Shown piece by piece: positions 41,501 to 52,979 of a DNA stretch of 64,000 bases. The DNA is taken from positions 14,327,001-14,391,000 of the forward strand of contig NC_135254.1 in the NCBI RefSeq assembly GCF_964204865.1. The letters run 5' to 3'. The notes beneath the pieces were generated by a model that did no database searches, was not told the origin of the DNA, and worked only from the letters and a program-made list of their open reading frames with translations. Position 1 is the first letter of the stretch, and the number at the start of each line of letters is the position of its first letter. Source of the DNA: Styela clava (taxonomy: Eukaryota > Chordata > Ascidiacea > Stolidobranchia > Styelidae). The position numbers and the translations under genes were made by a program.

Positions 41501-44500
41501 GTTAAAGAAGCTAAATTTATTTAGTGAAGAATTATGAACCTCTTGTGATAAATTATGAAGAAATGTTTTCGCTTCTTCATTCCCGGAAAGTCTAATTCCA
41601 TAATTGACTTCAGCTGATACAGACTTTCTTTCCTTTTCAATTTGAACCTATATATTGAAAAAATAAATTTTCTATATCTTTGTATAAACATGACCAGAAT
41701 CGAATTCAAGCTGGCCTGAGCTGTGTAGACAGAGTTTAGCATGTTTACACTTGAGCCTGTGTCAAATTTCAAACTCGCCAGAATTGGCATCCAAGGAATT
41801 CCCTAGCAGACTTTCAGAGGTGATAACTGAAAAAACATCCCACTAAAACTTAATAATCATTTTTTTTCAACTACGTTTTCTTAACAGTCTAGCAACGAAA
41901 GTTTGCATACACCAAAGGTTTTGTTATCAAAATTTTATTTTCTCAGACTTCAAAGTTGGAAAGTATTTGAGTTGAATTACTGAGAAATTTCAGTGAACAT
42001 ATACTACTGTTATATTACAGTTTAGATTGTGGACAATCATTTTTTAGTAGTGACCAAATTATTTATACTTCTTTCTTGTCGATTCCACAACTCATATCAT
42101 GCAGTTTTTGTCCGGTTTTGCCACCAAATTCTTTTTGAAGATCAATTATTGGATGATTCTGTAAATCACCACATGTTGATAGACCCATGTCCTGAAGTCT
42201 TGAAGCTAAAAGGAACGAAGGGGTTAAAACAGGAGTGGGCAAGGTTTTGGGACCAGGGGCCAAAAAATTTTCTCACCTAGACTGGCGGGCCATGTAAGTG
42301 TGACTTAAAAAGTGACATTTTATGAACAATATTTACAGTGTTACAAAAGCAAAAGTGGAAAGCAGTAAGCTTCGTGCCAAAACTAAATTTAATTGCAATC
42401 TCAACCAATTCTTTGAGCTATTTTTGAGCCTAAACATCAAAATTTGGTTTTAGTTCGATCTTGGCCGCATCAGGCGGGCCAGATTGAAGTACCCAACGGG
42501 CCGGATTTGGCTCGCGTAGTTTGCCCATGTCAGGGTTAGAACAAAGAAAGCTGAGCTTTAAAGTTTATTTTGCTTCTATTTTGTTACCTGTAGATCTTCC
42601 TACACCAGGTAAATCCTTCACGGGCAAATTTTTCATAAATTCTTTTGCTTCACATTGGGTGACGACAAACTGCCCATCCGGTTTTGCTCGTCGAGTAGCC
42701 ATCCTAGCTAATGCTATATTTGGTCCCACTCCTGAATTCAAAAGTACATTTAAGAATGACCAACTCAATATTGGATGATTCAACATTTGATAACTTTGTG
42801 CACAAATTCTAAGAAAACATCCCTGAATGGTATACCAGTATAAAACTAATATGTTGACTGTGAAATAAATGAGATTATACTATAGATGTCTTGTTTTATC
42901 AGTACTTTTCACACACGGCCTAGTAGATTAAGCGCCAAGCGTTTGGAATACACTAACCCAGGCACCTAATTATCCTGTTCAGTTTCGCAGGTCCATACCT
43001 GTGTGGGAAAATTATGTGAAAGAGGATTGCTGGATTCCTTAGGGTGGTTAAAGTAACCGCTGGTCAATTACAGCTTCCTTCACTGGACTGGTAACCGGAT
43101 GAGGTAATGAGGTTCATCATATGATGACACAGTCTTATAGACTTTCCTCTCCCAGATTAAATAGGAAAAATTATACTTTTAGTGGAGAACTTGTTGAAGA
43201 AAAAAAAATTGAGTGAAAGTCTGAAAAATAGCTGCTGTAAAATTCTTATATAATACCTGTAGAAGCGTTACATTTTGTTGCTTCTTTCACATCGCTTCTA
43301 ATGAAAGATGCAACTTTCAATGGTGTCAGTCCAGTTTCTCTGACAATTTTTGTAATATCAACAAGAGCTTCATCACAACTAACAGCTTCTATATGCCGAG
43401 TGTACGTGGCAAGTGTGCTATACAGTTGATCTGATGTACGCCGATATGACTCAAAATCATATGGAATCACTCTGAATTTGAGAATTGGTATTTTCAAAAA
43501 TCAATTTGATATAAGAAGATGACAAATGAAAATAATAATCCCACAATGCATACTGGCACCTAAAATCCTATTTAACTACATTTAAGCTAAAAAAAACATG
43601 CTTGCCGTATGCATGATTACAAGCAAACTAAGTAACAGTGGACTAGCAGAAAATAAAAATATACATTTTTAAAATAATGCTCATTTGAAGCTTTTGCTCT
43701 GAACAAGGCGTGAAGAGGCTGTGAAGAGGTTGACTAGTATTTACGGAGCCCCACAATAAATTTATAAAAATATAAACAAAAAAACAACACATTGTTACTA
43801 AGAGATTGATGACCCTGAGTAAACTAAAATTACTCAATTTAATGACTCTGATGTATTTTCTGCTTTGTATTTAAAAACTGTTAAGTCTAGTGTTTTAACC
43901 ACTAGGCCAGGGCCATCGAATCCACATATGACCTTTTAACACATGAAAGTTACATTCGAAATATTTGAGATCACAAAACTTGTTTGCAGAATCCCAGAAT
44001 ACCTAAATACTTTATTTTGCAAGGTGTACCTTAATTCTGGACAGAGTTGTTTAGCTTTACCCATGAACATTCCATTTTTCACACCAGCAGTGCGTGCTTC
44101 ATAACTACAACTCGCAATTTCTGAGGAGGAGTAACCAGGGCCAAATGATGATGGAGGTACTCTGTAAAATGGAGCATTATTGAAATTGACAGTGCTGTGG
44201 GGTCGGAGATGTATTTTCGATCTCCCCAGAGACAGGTCAAAATTTTGAATCCCCAAGAGTCGGAATTGCAGACTTTCAACGGTGATAAAATAGTAAAATT
44301 ACTTACCAAAACTCAAAAAGCATCAATTTTTTGTTTGTAAAGGGGTTCTTAATAACGTTTTAATAAAGGCTTGAATATGGCAAAGTCTTCATAATCAACA
44401 ATTGATTTTCTCAGAGTTTGGAGCTGGACAAAATAAAAATTGATTACAACCCAAATTCAGAGTCAAAACTTTTCTTAACCAGGATTGAGAGATCCAAGCT

Positions 44501-47500
44501 GAATTTTTTTTTAATCTGGAGTCTGAGGTCGATTGTAAAATTCCTCCGACTCCACAGCCATAGTAAAAAATAGCATAGATGATTCATTCGTTCCGTTAGT
44601 TAGATCAGTTTGAATGAACATTATTAATTTGTAAATCTCACTTTGTTCGATCTGAAGATTCATCACTGCTAAATTGTCCAAATTTCTTTTCATAATATTC
44701 CTTTTCATACTCAGAATTCGTATCTGGTCGCTCACTGTAAAAAGAGAAATCAACAACTGTGAAATGAAATACAACTCTCAGTTAGTCTTCGTAATTTGAA
44801 TTTTTACAAGAAATAATAAAACAAACTGATATTTTAAAACACTAATTTAACAAGCTTGTGTGTAGGATTATCTATTTTTCTGATATTCTGTAAATAACAA
44901 CATTTCAATTATATTTTTACTCAGTAAGCGTTAGCCTAACTGTTTTGGTACAGCAGGATACCAATCTCTGATTCAAATCACCTGCCTATATATCACCCAG
45001 GGTGTAATAAATCGGGTAGGCAATGCCAAACTCAAAAAACCTGGTCAATAGTAAAATAGTAGCTCCTTACATATCTTGGACCTCCGTAAGTATGCGCACC
45101 AAGATGGCGCACAACCTGAACTCAGGTTGTGTACCAGATTAGGGTTCAGGTTAGGCGACATCTTGGTGCGCATACTTCAGGAGTACCCATACCTTTATTG
45201 TGAAGGGACTTGTTTGGAGAAAAGAGCATGAATAAGCGCCATAAATCTAGTAAGAAGCCAGATAATAATGTCATTATACGCCATATTATATGCCATTGCC
45301 CATTATACATACATTTGACATTTGAGATAAATTACATTGAGATACCTAGTGATTCCAGCACCAGTTGAGTGGGTAACTGCAACAGGCAATCCACGTAATT
45401 CGGGACGAGAGATGAGACCAACAGACACAAAGAAACAATCCATATCTATATGCATCACTACACGGTTAAAATTTGCACTGTTACCTGTTATCAGAATATA
45501 CATAATAAAATTCAAATCTTGGATCTGTTGTAGTTTACATCATTTGAAATAGAATTCCAATGAAATTCATAATAAAAATTGTTTTCACATTTCCACATTT
45601 CATTCATTTTTCAGGTTCATAGCAAAATATAATAGGCACCAGTTATTAAATTTTGATTAAATCGAAAAATCAAAAATTTGTCACTAAAATTTCTGACATT
45701 AAAAAAATTTGACATAAAAGATCTAAATTATGCATTAGCATGAGAAAAGGTCACAAACCAATTGCTCCCTCAATTTTAGCCACTCCCAGCAGTTTTTCAT
45801 AACCAGACAGTGGCAATTCTTTCAGTGATTCTTTAGTCTGAAGAGACCTGTGAAAATACATGTTTGAATCTGAAATCAAAACAGTATGATATATTATAGT
45901 TTGTATCAAAGTTGTTGGACATTCCATTAGGATAATTATTTTAAATGGAAGGATTTTTCAAAATTTGAAATACCTTACATTATACCATAATTTTAAATTT
46001 GACTGGCATAAATTATTTAATAAAAGAGTACTGATTCATTTTGGTATGTTTCTGTTTCTCCCTTAGGCATCTAGAAAGGAATCCTAATGACAGCACAAAT
46101 GCATATACATGATACTACAACAAAAGTTTTACTGAGGAATGACAGCTCAGACAAATTTTGCATGTTGAAAATGGTCCTGAGATCCTGAGAAGTTAATTAT
46201 TGTCTGCAAGGTAGCTGAGCTAACTATACCTATTATTAGAAATATATAGGTTTCAAAAAATTAAACTGTAACAAACCTCACATATTCAGTAAGCTCCATT
46301 TTCCATGTTGACAAAAAATGAAGTCGAGAATGAGAATAAAACTCGGATAAAAAATTGGAATCTGTTGTTGGGCAGATGGTTCGACTGAAATTTAATTTAA
46401 AATTATTAACTGCTTTGTCTTTTATGTTATTAAATTATACTAAAGCCAATTGCGCAAATATGTTTTTCAACTGTACAAGAACAATCTATACTTAAATAGT
46501 CAAAGTTCTGTGCTAATATAAGTAAAAAAAATTGAAGAAAGTGGCTGTGTTTAAAGAATAAAAGAGGGTTCGAAACAGCCATTTAACGTAATTCTGGTCC
46601 CCGATAAATTTTATGCAGGGCTGTGTCGGAGTTTGGCATTTTGCGCTGGAGTCCAATGGGAACTAGAATTGGATTTTCAATCTGCTCGACTCGAGGGTCG
46701 GAGATAAATTTTGAATTCTCAAGAGTCGGAATTTCATACTTTCAGTGATGATAAAAGACAAAATTTTCTTTAAAGAAACTTAAAAGGCACCAAGATTACT
46801 AAGCATTCTCGACTTTCCATTAAAGGTGGCTTGTATACACTGATGCTTTTGATTTTATCTGACTTGAAGCTGGAGTCTAAATTTATTATGATCAGGAGTC
46901 GGGTCAAATTTCACCCTAACCCAGAGTCGGGAGTCAATTTAAATTTTCCTCGAATCCACAGCCCCGGTAATATGAATTGAGTAGGTCAACTTTCATTTTA
47001 TATAGTGAGTTACAATCGAAAAAGCATAACACCACCATTAGAATAAATCACTCATATAAACCTGAACATTATGTGTATTTTTATTGTTATTCCTCATTGC
47101 ACAAAAAAGAGAATTGCATTTTAATGTGGCTAAGTAACAAACCCTCCAGACTTTGGTGTTATCGGAGCTTTATTTTCATCATTGGAAGACTCTCCGATCT
47201 TTGTTCTCTGCCCAGTGCCATCGATCAAAGTTTCGTTAGATTGTGTTTCGAATACTGTGTTAAAGAGAATCTTTGTCACTTAAGCAAGCTTGAAGCAATT
47301 TTAATTTTGGTTATAAAAGAGTACAGTAGAAACTTTGATCACACAAGTAGAATCATTCAATATTATATATGCTACATGAAATACAAAAGACAATTATTAC
47401 TTTGGCAATTCTTTTAATATGCCGACTCAATGGGTCATATTGCCTGCTAAATTTTACAACAGGAAGCACTTGAAGAGACCAAAATATCCTTTACTTAAGA

Positions 47501-48766
47501 TTGACCTCAATGTAAAATGTGGTGCATATACTTTTGTAACGAAAGAATAATCAACCTGATTCATTTGATGGTATTTTTTCCAAAATGCTGGTAATTCTAT
47601 TCTGTAATCCATTGTCTAATGGAACAACTAGATATTTTTCAATAGGTAGAAGTTCCTTAGCTGCTAAACAATCTGTGATCCATTGTGGTTTGACAACTTT
47701 TTGATTCGGTTTTAATTCTTTCCTTTTTGCATGAGGTAGATTAGATGCAATAACATGTGTAGTTTTATACCTGGAAAATAAAGTCAAATAATGTTCAGTT
47801 ATTAACATTATCAACTTACCATGATGCACAAAAATGACCTACATTCTAACTGTTGTTTTAATTCTTAGATGAATACAGACGAAAGGTCACAATTATTTTA
47901 CTTGTTTTATGCAAAATGCAATCAGCAAGACAATAATTAAAACATACCGGTACATAGGGCAAGATTTTTAATTTAGAATCATGAAAATTTGTAAACTTGA
48001 CCATACCTAAATTTTGATTTCAGTAATAACAGATTTTTTTATATTGATTTACAGGGCTGGAGAGCCAATGACGTTTTGTTGGAGGTCGAGCTTAGTGTAC
48101 CATAATAGATAGAGCTCCCAAAAATTTGAGTGTGTCCAGCTCCTAACCATCTACCATAATTCCTTTTTCACATTTAAAATTTTCTAATATTTCATACAAA
48201 TATTAAAATCTATCCCCTTGAGATTAATTTAATGAATTCAATTTCTAATATTAATTCAGAAGATTCAAGGTAAATTTGTACATTTGAGTTTATTTACGAT
48301 TTACGCTAACGTTTCGTGGTAGTGATAATACCAAAAAACCCTAAATGACTACCCGGGACCCAGTCGTGAAGTTAAAAAAATGAAATGACTATTGTGATTT
48401 CAAACCAGCTCCCCAATCACAAAACAAAAAAATTTTGTTTTGAAAAATTTCTCACAATGACTTATACCTTTTTATCATTTATGAATAAAACATCGAAATA
48501 CTGAAGAGTTACCTCGAATAGTACACATGAAATTTTCCTCCATGTTTTGACATGATTACTTTCAGTTCATCAACACTTGGTGTCGTCCAACCAGTGACAT
48601 AAATTGAAACACCACGAAAAATTGATGACAATTGACGCCCTGCAATCGCATTCTCATCAAATTGTTGCTCCAGTTTACGATATTTTGCAACCATATAACC
48701 ACCAATACTATCCCATTCTGATTCTGTAGTGTTGCCTGGCTTAATCCTAAATTCATTACGAGACAT
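35555..48766 (-). CDS. REV1: DNA repair protein REV1, Y-family deoxycytidyl transferase, 21 coding exons
   Basis: REV1 inserts dCMP opposite abasic and damaged guanines and scaffolds Pol zeta and other Y-family polymerases. Exons: 48766-48513, 47770-47556, 47254-47143, 46384-46277, 45847-45759, 45484-45346, 44734-44642, 44161-44030, 43471-43257, 42731-42588, 42205-42069, 41647-41540, 40979-40817, 40410-40343, 39509-39385, 38898-38837, 38152-37980, 37162-37003, 36844-36563, 36190-36019, 35771-35555. Phases all close: 1,055 residues (human 1,251). Order: BRCT (exons 1-2; FRGVSIYVTGWTTPS, KTTHVIASNLPHAK, PQWITDC), N-digit FYSHSRLHFLSTWKMELTEY, palm with D273-M-D275-CFF and SCD414-E415-A, DLPGVG hairpin, little-finger KFGGHGVCD and LNVSDLRGIGIQ, one ubiquitin-binding motif (LPPDLRKEV, about 754), SUMO-interaction-like YIEIPDSDEDE (914-924), then the C-terminal Rev7/polymerase-binding helices. 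All catalytic acids are present. The gene is shorter than in vertebrates mainly in the BRCT-polymerase linker. Confidence 0.96.
37315..37610 (+). repeat. SINE copy in REV1 intron 17
   Basis: Plus orientation and opposite to the gene. The GGTGGTTCAGGTAACTGGTCGGTC.. to CGGCTTTCCTTCCC part is well kept; the head is decayed (CAAGCACTAAGAATACAC). Confidence 0.65.
37627..37793. repeat. Tandem duplication in REV1 intron 17
   Basis: GATATGGAGG(G/A)AACTTAT starts three times, at 37627, 37702 and 37723. The first and third units are about 70 bases and nearly identical through CATCAAGTTGTGTGAAA; the middle is a 21-base stub. Confidence 0.75.
38550..38700 (+). repeat. SINE 3' half in REV1 intron 16
   Basis: GACATGGACTGGTAATCGGATAAGAG through TTCGCCATATGATTAGG to ATGTTAATCCTGTCCTATCC. 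No tRNA-like head. Confidence 0.65.
39912..39995. repeat. Two tandem 42-bp units in REV1 intron 14
   Basis: CGCGCCATGTT(A/C)AATT(C/T)TATGT(T/C)GTGGCATATTGGGCA(C/T) is repeated with a 42-base period. A SINE tail fragment follows at about 40018-40110. Confidence 0.75.
40018..40110 (+). repeat. SINE 3' fragment in REV1 intron 14
   Basis: GTGGTTTGTTATATGAATAGGCTGA..CCCTTGGGATAAATATGGA corresponds to the end of the main SINE. Strongly diverged. Confidence 0.4.
42230..42533. mobile_element. 304-bp hAT-type MITE next to the REV1 exon 11 acceptor
   Basis: Ends are CAGGAGTGGGCAAGG and TTTGCCCATGTCAG, imperfect inverted repeats. GGTTAAAA (42222-42229) and GGTTAGAA (42534-42541) match at 7 of 8 positions as TSD. 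Its left edge is about 24 bases from the exon 11 boundary (42205). Confidence 0.8.
42910..43165 (+). repeat. SINE copy in REV1 intron 9
   Basis: Plus orientation: GCGCCAAGCGTTTGGAATACAC head, GAAAGAGGATTGCTGGATTCC, the GTAACCGCTGGTCAATTAC core and CTTTCCTCTCCCAG tail. Confidence 0.7.
44190..44560. mobile_element. MITE with CAG(G/T)GCTGTGG..GTCGGAG termini, REV1 intron 7
   Basis: The left end CAGTGCTGTGGGGTCGGAG is inverted at the right end CTCCGACTCCACAGCC. The interior is rich in AGTCGGA/TTTTGAAT words shared with 46616-46968. No clear TSD. Confidence 0.65.
45078..45187. mobile_element. 110-bp foldback MITE, second copy
   Basis: GGACCTCCGTAAGTATGCGC / GCGCATACTTCAGGAGTACC ends. CATATCTT before and CATACCTT after match at 7 of 8 positions. 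It sits in REV1 intron 6. Confidence 0.85.
46616..46968. mobile_element. MITE of the same family as 44190-44560, REV1 intron 3-4 region
   Basis: Left end CAGGGCTGTGTCGGAGT, right end TCGAATCCACAGCCCCGG, with repeated GAGTCGG words. Ends are approximate. Confidence 0.6.
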
Positions 48767-48922
48767 GGCTATCAAATCAGCGTTTATTTCAATCAAAGTA
48801 ACGAATGTATACAACTGAATATAAAATACTGAAAAAAAAAAATATAAGCACAGTGCTTTTTGGCACATCACTAAAAAATCATCATCAAAAAGACCCAAAA
48901 CCACTAAGGTAGCAAGTATGAA

Positions 48923-49000
48923 CTAGGGCTGGCCTTAGGACACTTCTCCCGCAGATATCCATATTGTATATTGCTCTGCAGTAGTTAAGGTCGGCTCTGG
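48923..49000. repeat. Short foldback remnant upstream of REV1
   Basis: CTAGGGCTGGCCTTA and TAAGGTCGGCTCTGGTA are imperfect inverted ends of a stretch of about 77 bases. Probably a hAT scrap; no TSD is visible. Confidence 0.35.
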
Positions 49001-49472
49001 TACCAACATAACATCAATTTGACATTAACATAATCGAATTCACGCTCATAAGATCACACTTTAATCAAATTAAGGAATAGCATCATATACCGGCAGTTGT
49101 GTTGTCTCACAACTCAATTATACATAAATTATGAATTTAGAAAGTATGATGCATTGTATGATGCATGCATTATACAGTCACTATAAATCAATTAAATTAA
49201 AACATGATTGCAATAAAAATGAAAGATTAGTTGAAACATGACAAAATGTATCATATGACAATTGATCAGCAATGATTGACGGCAAGTCGTAAGGCCCGTA
49301 ACCCATAATAATTCAGAGCAATGATTATATAAATTAACTTATATGTAAAAAAAGTTGAGAACAGTGGTATTAGCCTAGACATTTTCTGAAAATAAACTAT
49401 TTTGATAAATTTTACAGTTTCTCCAGTTCCAGTGCTTTGGGCATTGAGAGAATACACAATATCCCTAACAGA

Positions 49473-50267
49473 TTATTCCAACAGAACACTAACAACAATT
49501 TCCGGAGAAGACTCAATTGATTTTAAATTTTCCATCTCCGATGTATTTAACAAACCATGAGATTCCTTCATATGTTCACCTAATTCTGATTCATGAGCAA
49601 TATATACATCACAAAAAGGACAATGAAATGATATTTTGCTATTAGGTGAACATTCATTATTGTTATTTTCATGGGTGAACGTGATCCTCTTTTTATTATT
49701 TGTACCTGTTTTATTACCATGCTTGTTTCTCATATGCCTTCGTAAATTAGTTTTTCTATTTACTTTCAAATCACACAGCGGACATTGAAACGGTTTTGCA
49801 CCAGAGTGTATAAGAAAATGGCGTTCTAAATCTGTCTTCAAATTGAATGTTTTTTCACATACACTGCAACGATAGTGTACTGTTTTTAAGCCGTTTGATG
49901 ACAAACTAATATCTTTGAAAATAACCAAGGAATCTTTGCCTAACTCCATTGTCTCTTGTTTATGATTAAGAAGATTGTGCTCTCGGAATTCCTTTTTACG
50001 TTCAAATGTTATATCACATTCTTTGCATTCGAAGCCTTTGTTTTTCAATTTTTTATTTCTCACTTCATAATGTTTTTGCAGAAATTTTTTATGGCTATAC
50101 ATGCCAAATTCTGTATAATATTCATCTTTCTGCTTTTCAGTATGTTCCAACATATGACAAGCTAATTCAATAGTACTTGTAAACTTTTTTTCGCAGTCAA
50201 CACATCGTAATATTTTCAATAGACCACTGCTTTTATCTTCTAAATTTTTACCAATAGTTTTATCCAT
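49473..50267 (-). CDS. C2H2 zinc-finger protein, five fingers, intronless
   Basis: A 264-residue single-exon protein with five C2H2 fingers: C22/C25/H38/H42, C81/C84/H97/H102, C134/C137/H150/H154, C162/C165/H178/H183 and C216/C219/H232/H237. Fingers 3 and 4 are joined by the linker HSGAKPFQC, close to the canonical TGEKPF linker, so they probably bind DNA as a unit. The others are spaced by Lys- and Asn-rich segments. Finger 5 has an acidic tip (HESELGEHM). No KRAB, SCAN, BTB or ZAD domain is present. A sequence-specific DNA-binding protein is likely; the orthologue is not recognised. The stop lies 706 bases upstream of the REV1 start, same strand. Confidence 0.85.
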   Translation of the reverse strand: MDKTIGKNLEDKSSGLLKILRCVDCEKKFTSTIELACHMLEHTEKQKDEYYTEFGMYSHKKFLQKHYEVRNKKLKNKGFECKECDITFERKKEFREHNLLNHKQETMELGKDSLVIFKDISLSSNGLKTVHYRCSVCEKTFNLKTDLERHFLIHSGAKPFQCPLCDLKVNRKTNLRRHMRNKHGNKTGTNNKKRITFTHENNNNECSPNSKISFHCPFCDVYIAHESELGEHMKESHGLLNTSEMENLKSIESSPEIVVSVLLE

Positions 50268-50573
50268 GAAATATGAATTATCGAAAGACTACCAAGTACC
50301 AACTGATAAATATATTACACACATAAATATTTCGTCAAAGCTAGCCTAGTAACTGGAAGAAAACAAATTTCGAATAAATAGAATCATTTCAGCAAAAACA
50401 GCTTCTTCTCTTCATGCATTTAGTCTAATACAAATCTTAAACATGTCTTTGCTCATATTACATTACATGTATGTTTATTGAAAAACAATAATAGGCTACA
50501 GTAATAGAATACAGTAATACACACAGTATATGCATGAGAAAAATGAGACACTCTTCTACAATATTTCGACAGC

Positions 50574-50618
<45 letters not shown>

Positions 50619-52601
50619 ATTATAAAACTTGTGTATCTTTAAAATGTTACAATAGAAATGACAACAAAAAGTTAATGTAGACACAAATAGAAGTATTGTC
50701 AGCATATTTGGATTACAAATATTAGAGTTGGTACATACCAGGAAACTTTATTTTCAAATCATATAATATTAAAAAATGATTTTTGATATCGTACTATCTA
50801 CGGAGCGCACTTAATTCAGACTGGTGGCTAATTTCAAGACAAAAAAGGACAGTTTTTCAAACAATTTTCATACAAAATATTCATTGCGAAATTCCTGTTA
50901 TTAGAAGATTTACAATACAGAATATTTGAGACTTGAATGAACTCGTCATCTGAATCAAATACAGATTTCAGAAAAAAAAAAGAGTTACAGTATATTGATA
51001 GTTGATATTGATGAGATTACTACTAATTCTTGCCCCAAAACAGTAATTAATTCAGTGAAAGATGCATATTTTGCCTCTCAATTAAAATATCACAAGTTTT
51101 TCGTGAGCACACCAGTCAGAATCAGGTTTAGCTAGTTAGTATTATTGCAGAAGCATGAATAACCAGTAGCGAAGAAAAAGGAGTTTTAGTAGTTCACAGA
51201 TTTAGGGCAATATAAGCTTGGAACTTCTCCGACTATAACCCACAATGAGTAAAACAGTGACCACCAGATCAAAAACACTGGAACAGATTTTGCTCTGTAT
51301 CAACATTTCAAAGGTGATAAACAGAGGGAGACATTTTAATGATTGTCTTCAATGACTGAGGAAATTCCAACTCATTGAGTACAAAAGAACTGTATCTCAG
51401 ATGAAATGAGGACTCACGATCATTTTTATTTCAAGGTATTCTTGTACTTGTTTGTGAGCTTACTAAATTGAATTATTTTATTATAAAAAACAGTACAGGA
51501 ATATCCAGAGCGTTGCTTAGAATGCCACTTATGATGATAGCGAAAAAAAATGATTTACATCCCAATTTTAAGGTTAAATTCTCTAACTATATAAAGTTTT
51601 TATATTGTCGTTGTCGACTAAAAATAACAAGGTAGTTGTTTTAACCCAGCAATGAATAATATGATAAGAATGCAAAAGACCTAAATAATTTTGCTACAAA
51701 ATTTTGTATTAAACGAGTTTAATAAAACATTGTAAATAGTACCGGTATATAACATTTGTTGATAAAATAGCAGCTTAAATACAACAAACCTGACAAGAAA
51801 TCAGGTTGAACTAAGATTTAAAATAATTTTTTCAAAATAAAGTTTTCTAATACCAAGTGTCATTTTTTTTTACAGTGTCTCTTTAGAAGTTTTGCTAGGA
51901 ATATATAAATAAACATGGATAGAGATAATGTTAATTTCAAATTCCTATGTTGTAAAATATATACTTTTAAATTACTATTATAAAGGGCCCGAATAAAACA
52001 CCAGTAAATATTCAATAAAAAAGCAAACTTTCAAAATTCCTATTAGCATGTGTACATAGCAGATAACTTTTAAACACACAAAACAAACAACCGGATTGCA
52101 GTTGCAGTCATGATAAACAGCAGACTTGACTGCTGCTTTTTAATCCGCCTCAGTATTATATTATACAATCCTCCTAAGAAAAAAATGATTCAAAGATTTG
52201 ATTAAATGATGCCAAAAACAGAATACGTTCTCAAATATTCCTATTGGAATATGCTTTAACGTTACTGCATAGTCCTGAAGCATGACCTTCATAAATCATA
52301 ATGCACAAATGTTCGGACAAATACGAATTTGATGTTTTTTTCACAGTTGAAGAAAGTGAATTGAATAGTATTACATGTTTTCTAATTTAATTAGTTTAAA
52401 TTAATATGAATATTCTATTCAATATGGAACTTTTTCCAAATGATTATACACTGCGAATTTCAGATTTCAATTTGTAGAAATGCACAGAACTAAAGTTATC
52501 ATAGCTGTATAACAAAACTGGTGGTATTGATAATTATTAACACATAATGCAAAAATATATAGGTGAGTATAAGGTTTTATATTCGTTTTGCTCCGACTAA
52601 A
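50268..52601. other. Intergenic between MPC2 and the zinc-finger gene
   Basis: No gene is supported in 2.3 kb. It contains the (AT)n tract at 50579-50614 and otherwise plain AT-rich sequence, part of which should be the MPC2 3' UTR. Confidence 0.5.
50579..50614. repeat. (AT)18 microsatellite
   Basis: Eighteen uninterrupted AT units. The flank CAGCCTCTGATAT matches the start of the second SINE-like family, so the tract may have grown inside a copy of it. Confidence 0.9.
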
Positions 52602-52979
52602 TTACTCTTCCTTTACTGATTCATCTTGTTCTTTTAAGCTTTGTCTGTATTTTACAACTCTGTAAACTTGTGATGTACCAGTAATTCCGAGCCCGACATT
52701 TACAGAAAAAAGAAGCCAGTTCTTAGGAATAATAACCAATGAATATCTCGACCATATGAATCCTGTAGCCATTAATGAAACTGATTGGTTAAGACTTAGT
52801 TTATCTGGGGGCCTAAAATAGTCAGATAGTCCAGCGATAACGAGTGCCCATTTAAATCCTGGAGCCCAGAAATGTATTGTTTTTAATCCAGCAGGGTGGT
52901 TCCATCGTTCTTTCATTTTTGCAGACATTCTACTTTGCAGTCTGTTGTCCAGTCGAACCAATGCATGGCGTATACTCAT
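52602..52979 (-). CDS. MPC2: Mitochondrial pyruvate carrier subunit 2, intronless
   Basis: MPC2 forms a heterodimer with MPC1 in the inner mitochondrial membrane and imports pyruvate for oxidation. The 125-residue protein (human 127) has the family's amphipathic start, then WNHPAGLKTIHFWAPGFKWA, SDYFRPPDKLSLNQSVSLMA, TGFIWSRYSLVIIPKNWLLF and VNVGLGITGTSQVYR. The N-terminal amphipathic helix and three membrane helices are all in place. The ATG at 52979 fits the family start. The coding region is unbroken, while vertebrate MPC2 has several introns. SNX3 lies upstream on the same strand, 2.6 kb away. Confidence 0.97.
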   Translation of the reverse strand: MSIRHALVRLDNRLQSRMSAKMKERWNHPAGLKTIHFWAPGFKWALVIAGLSDYFRPPDKLSLNQSVSLMATGFIWSRYSLVIIPKNWLLFSVNVGLGITGTSQVYRVVKYRQSLKEQDESVKEE

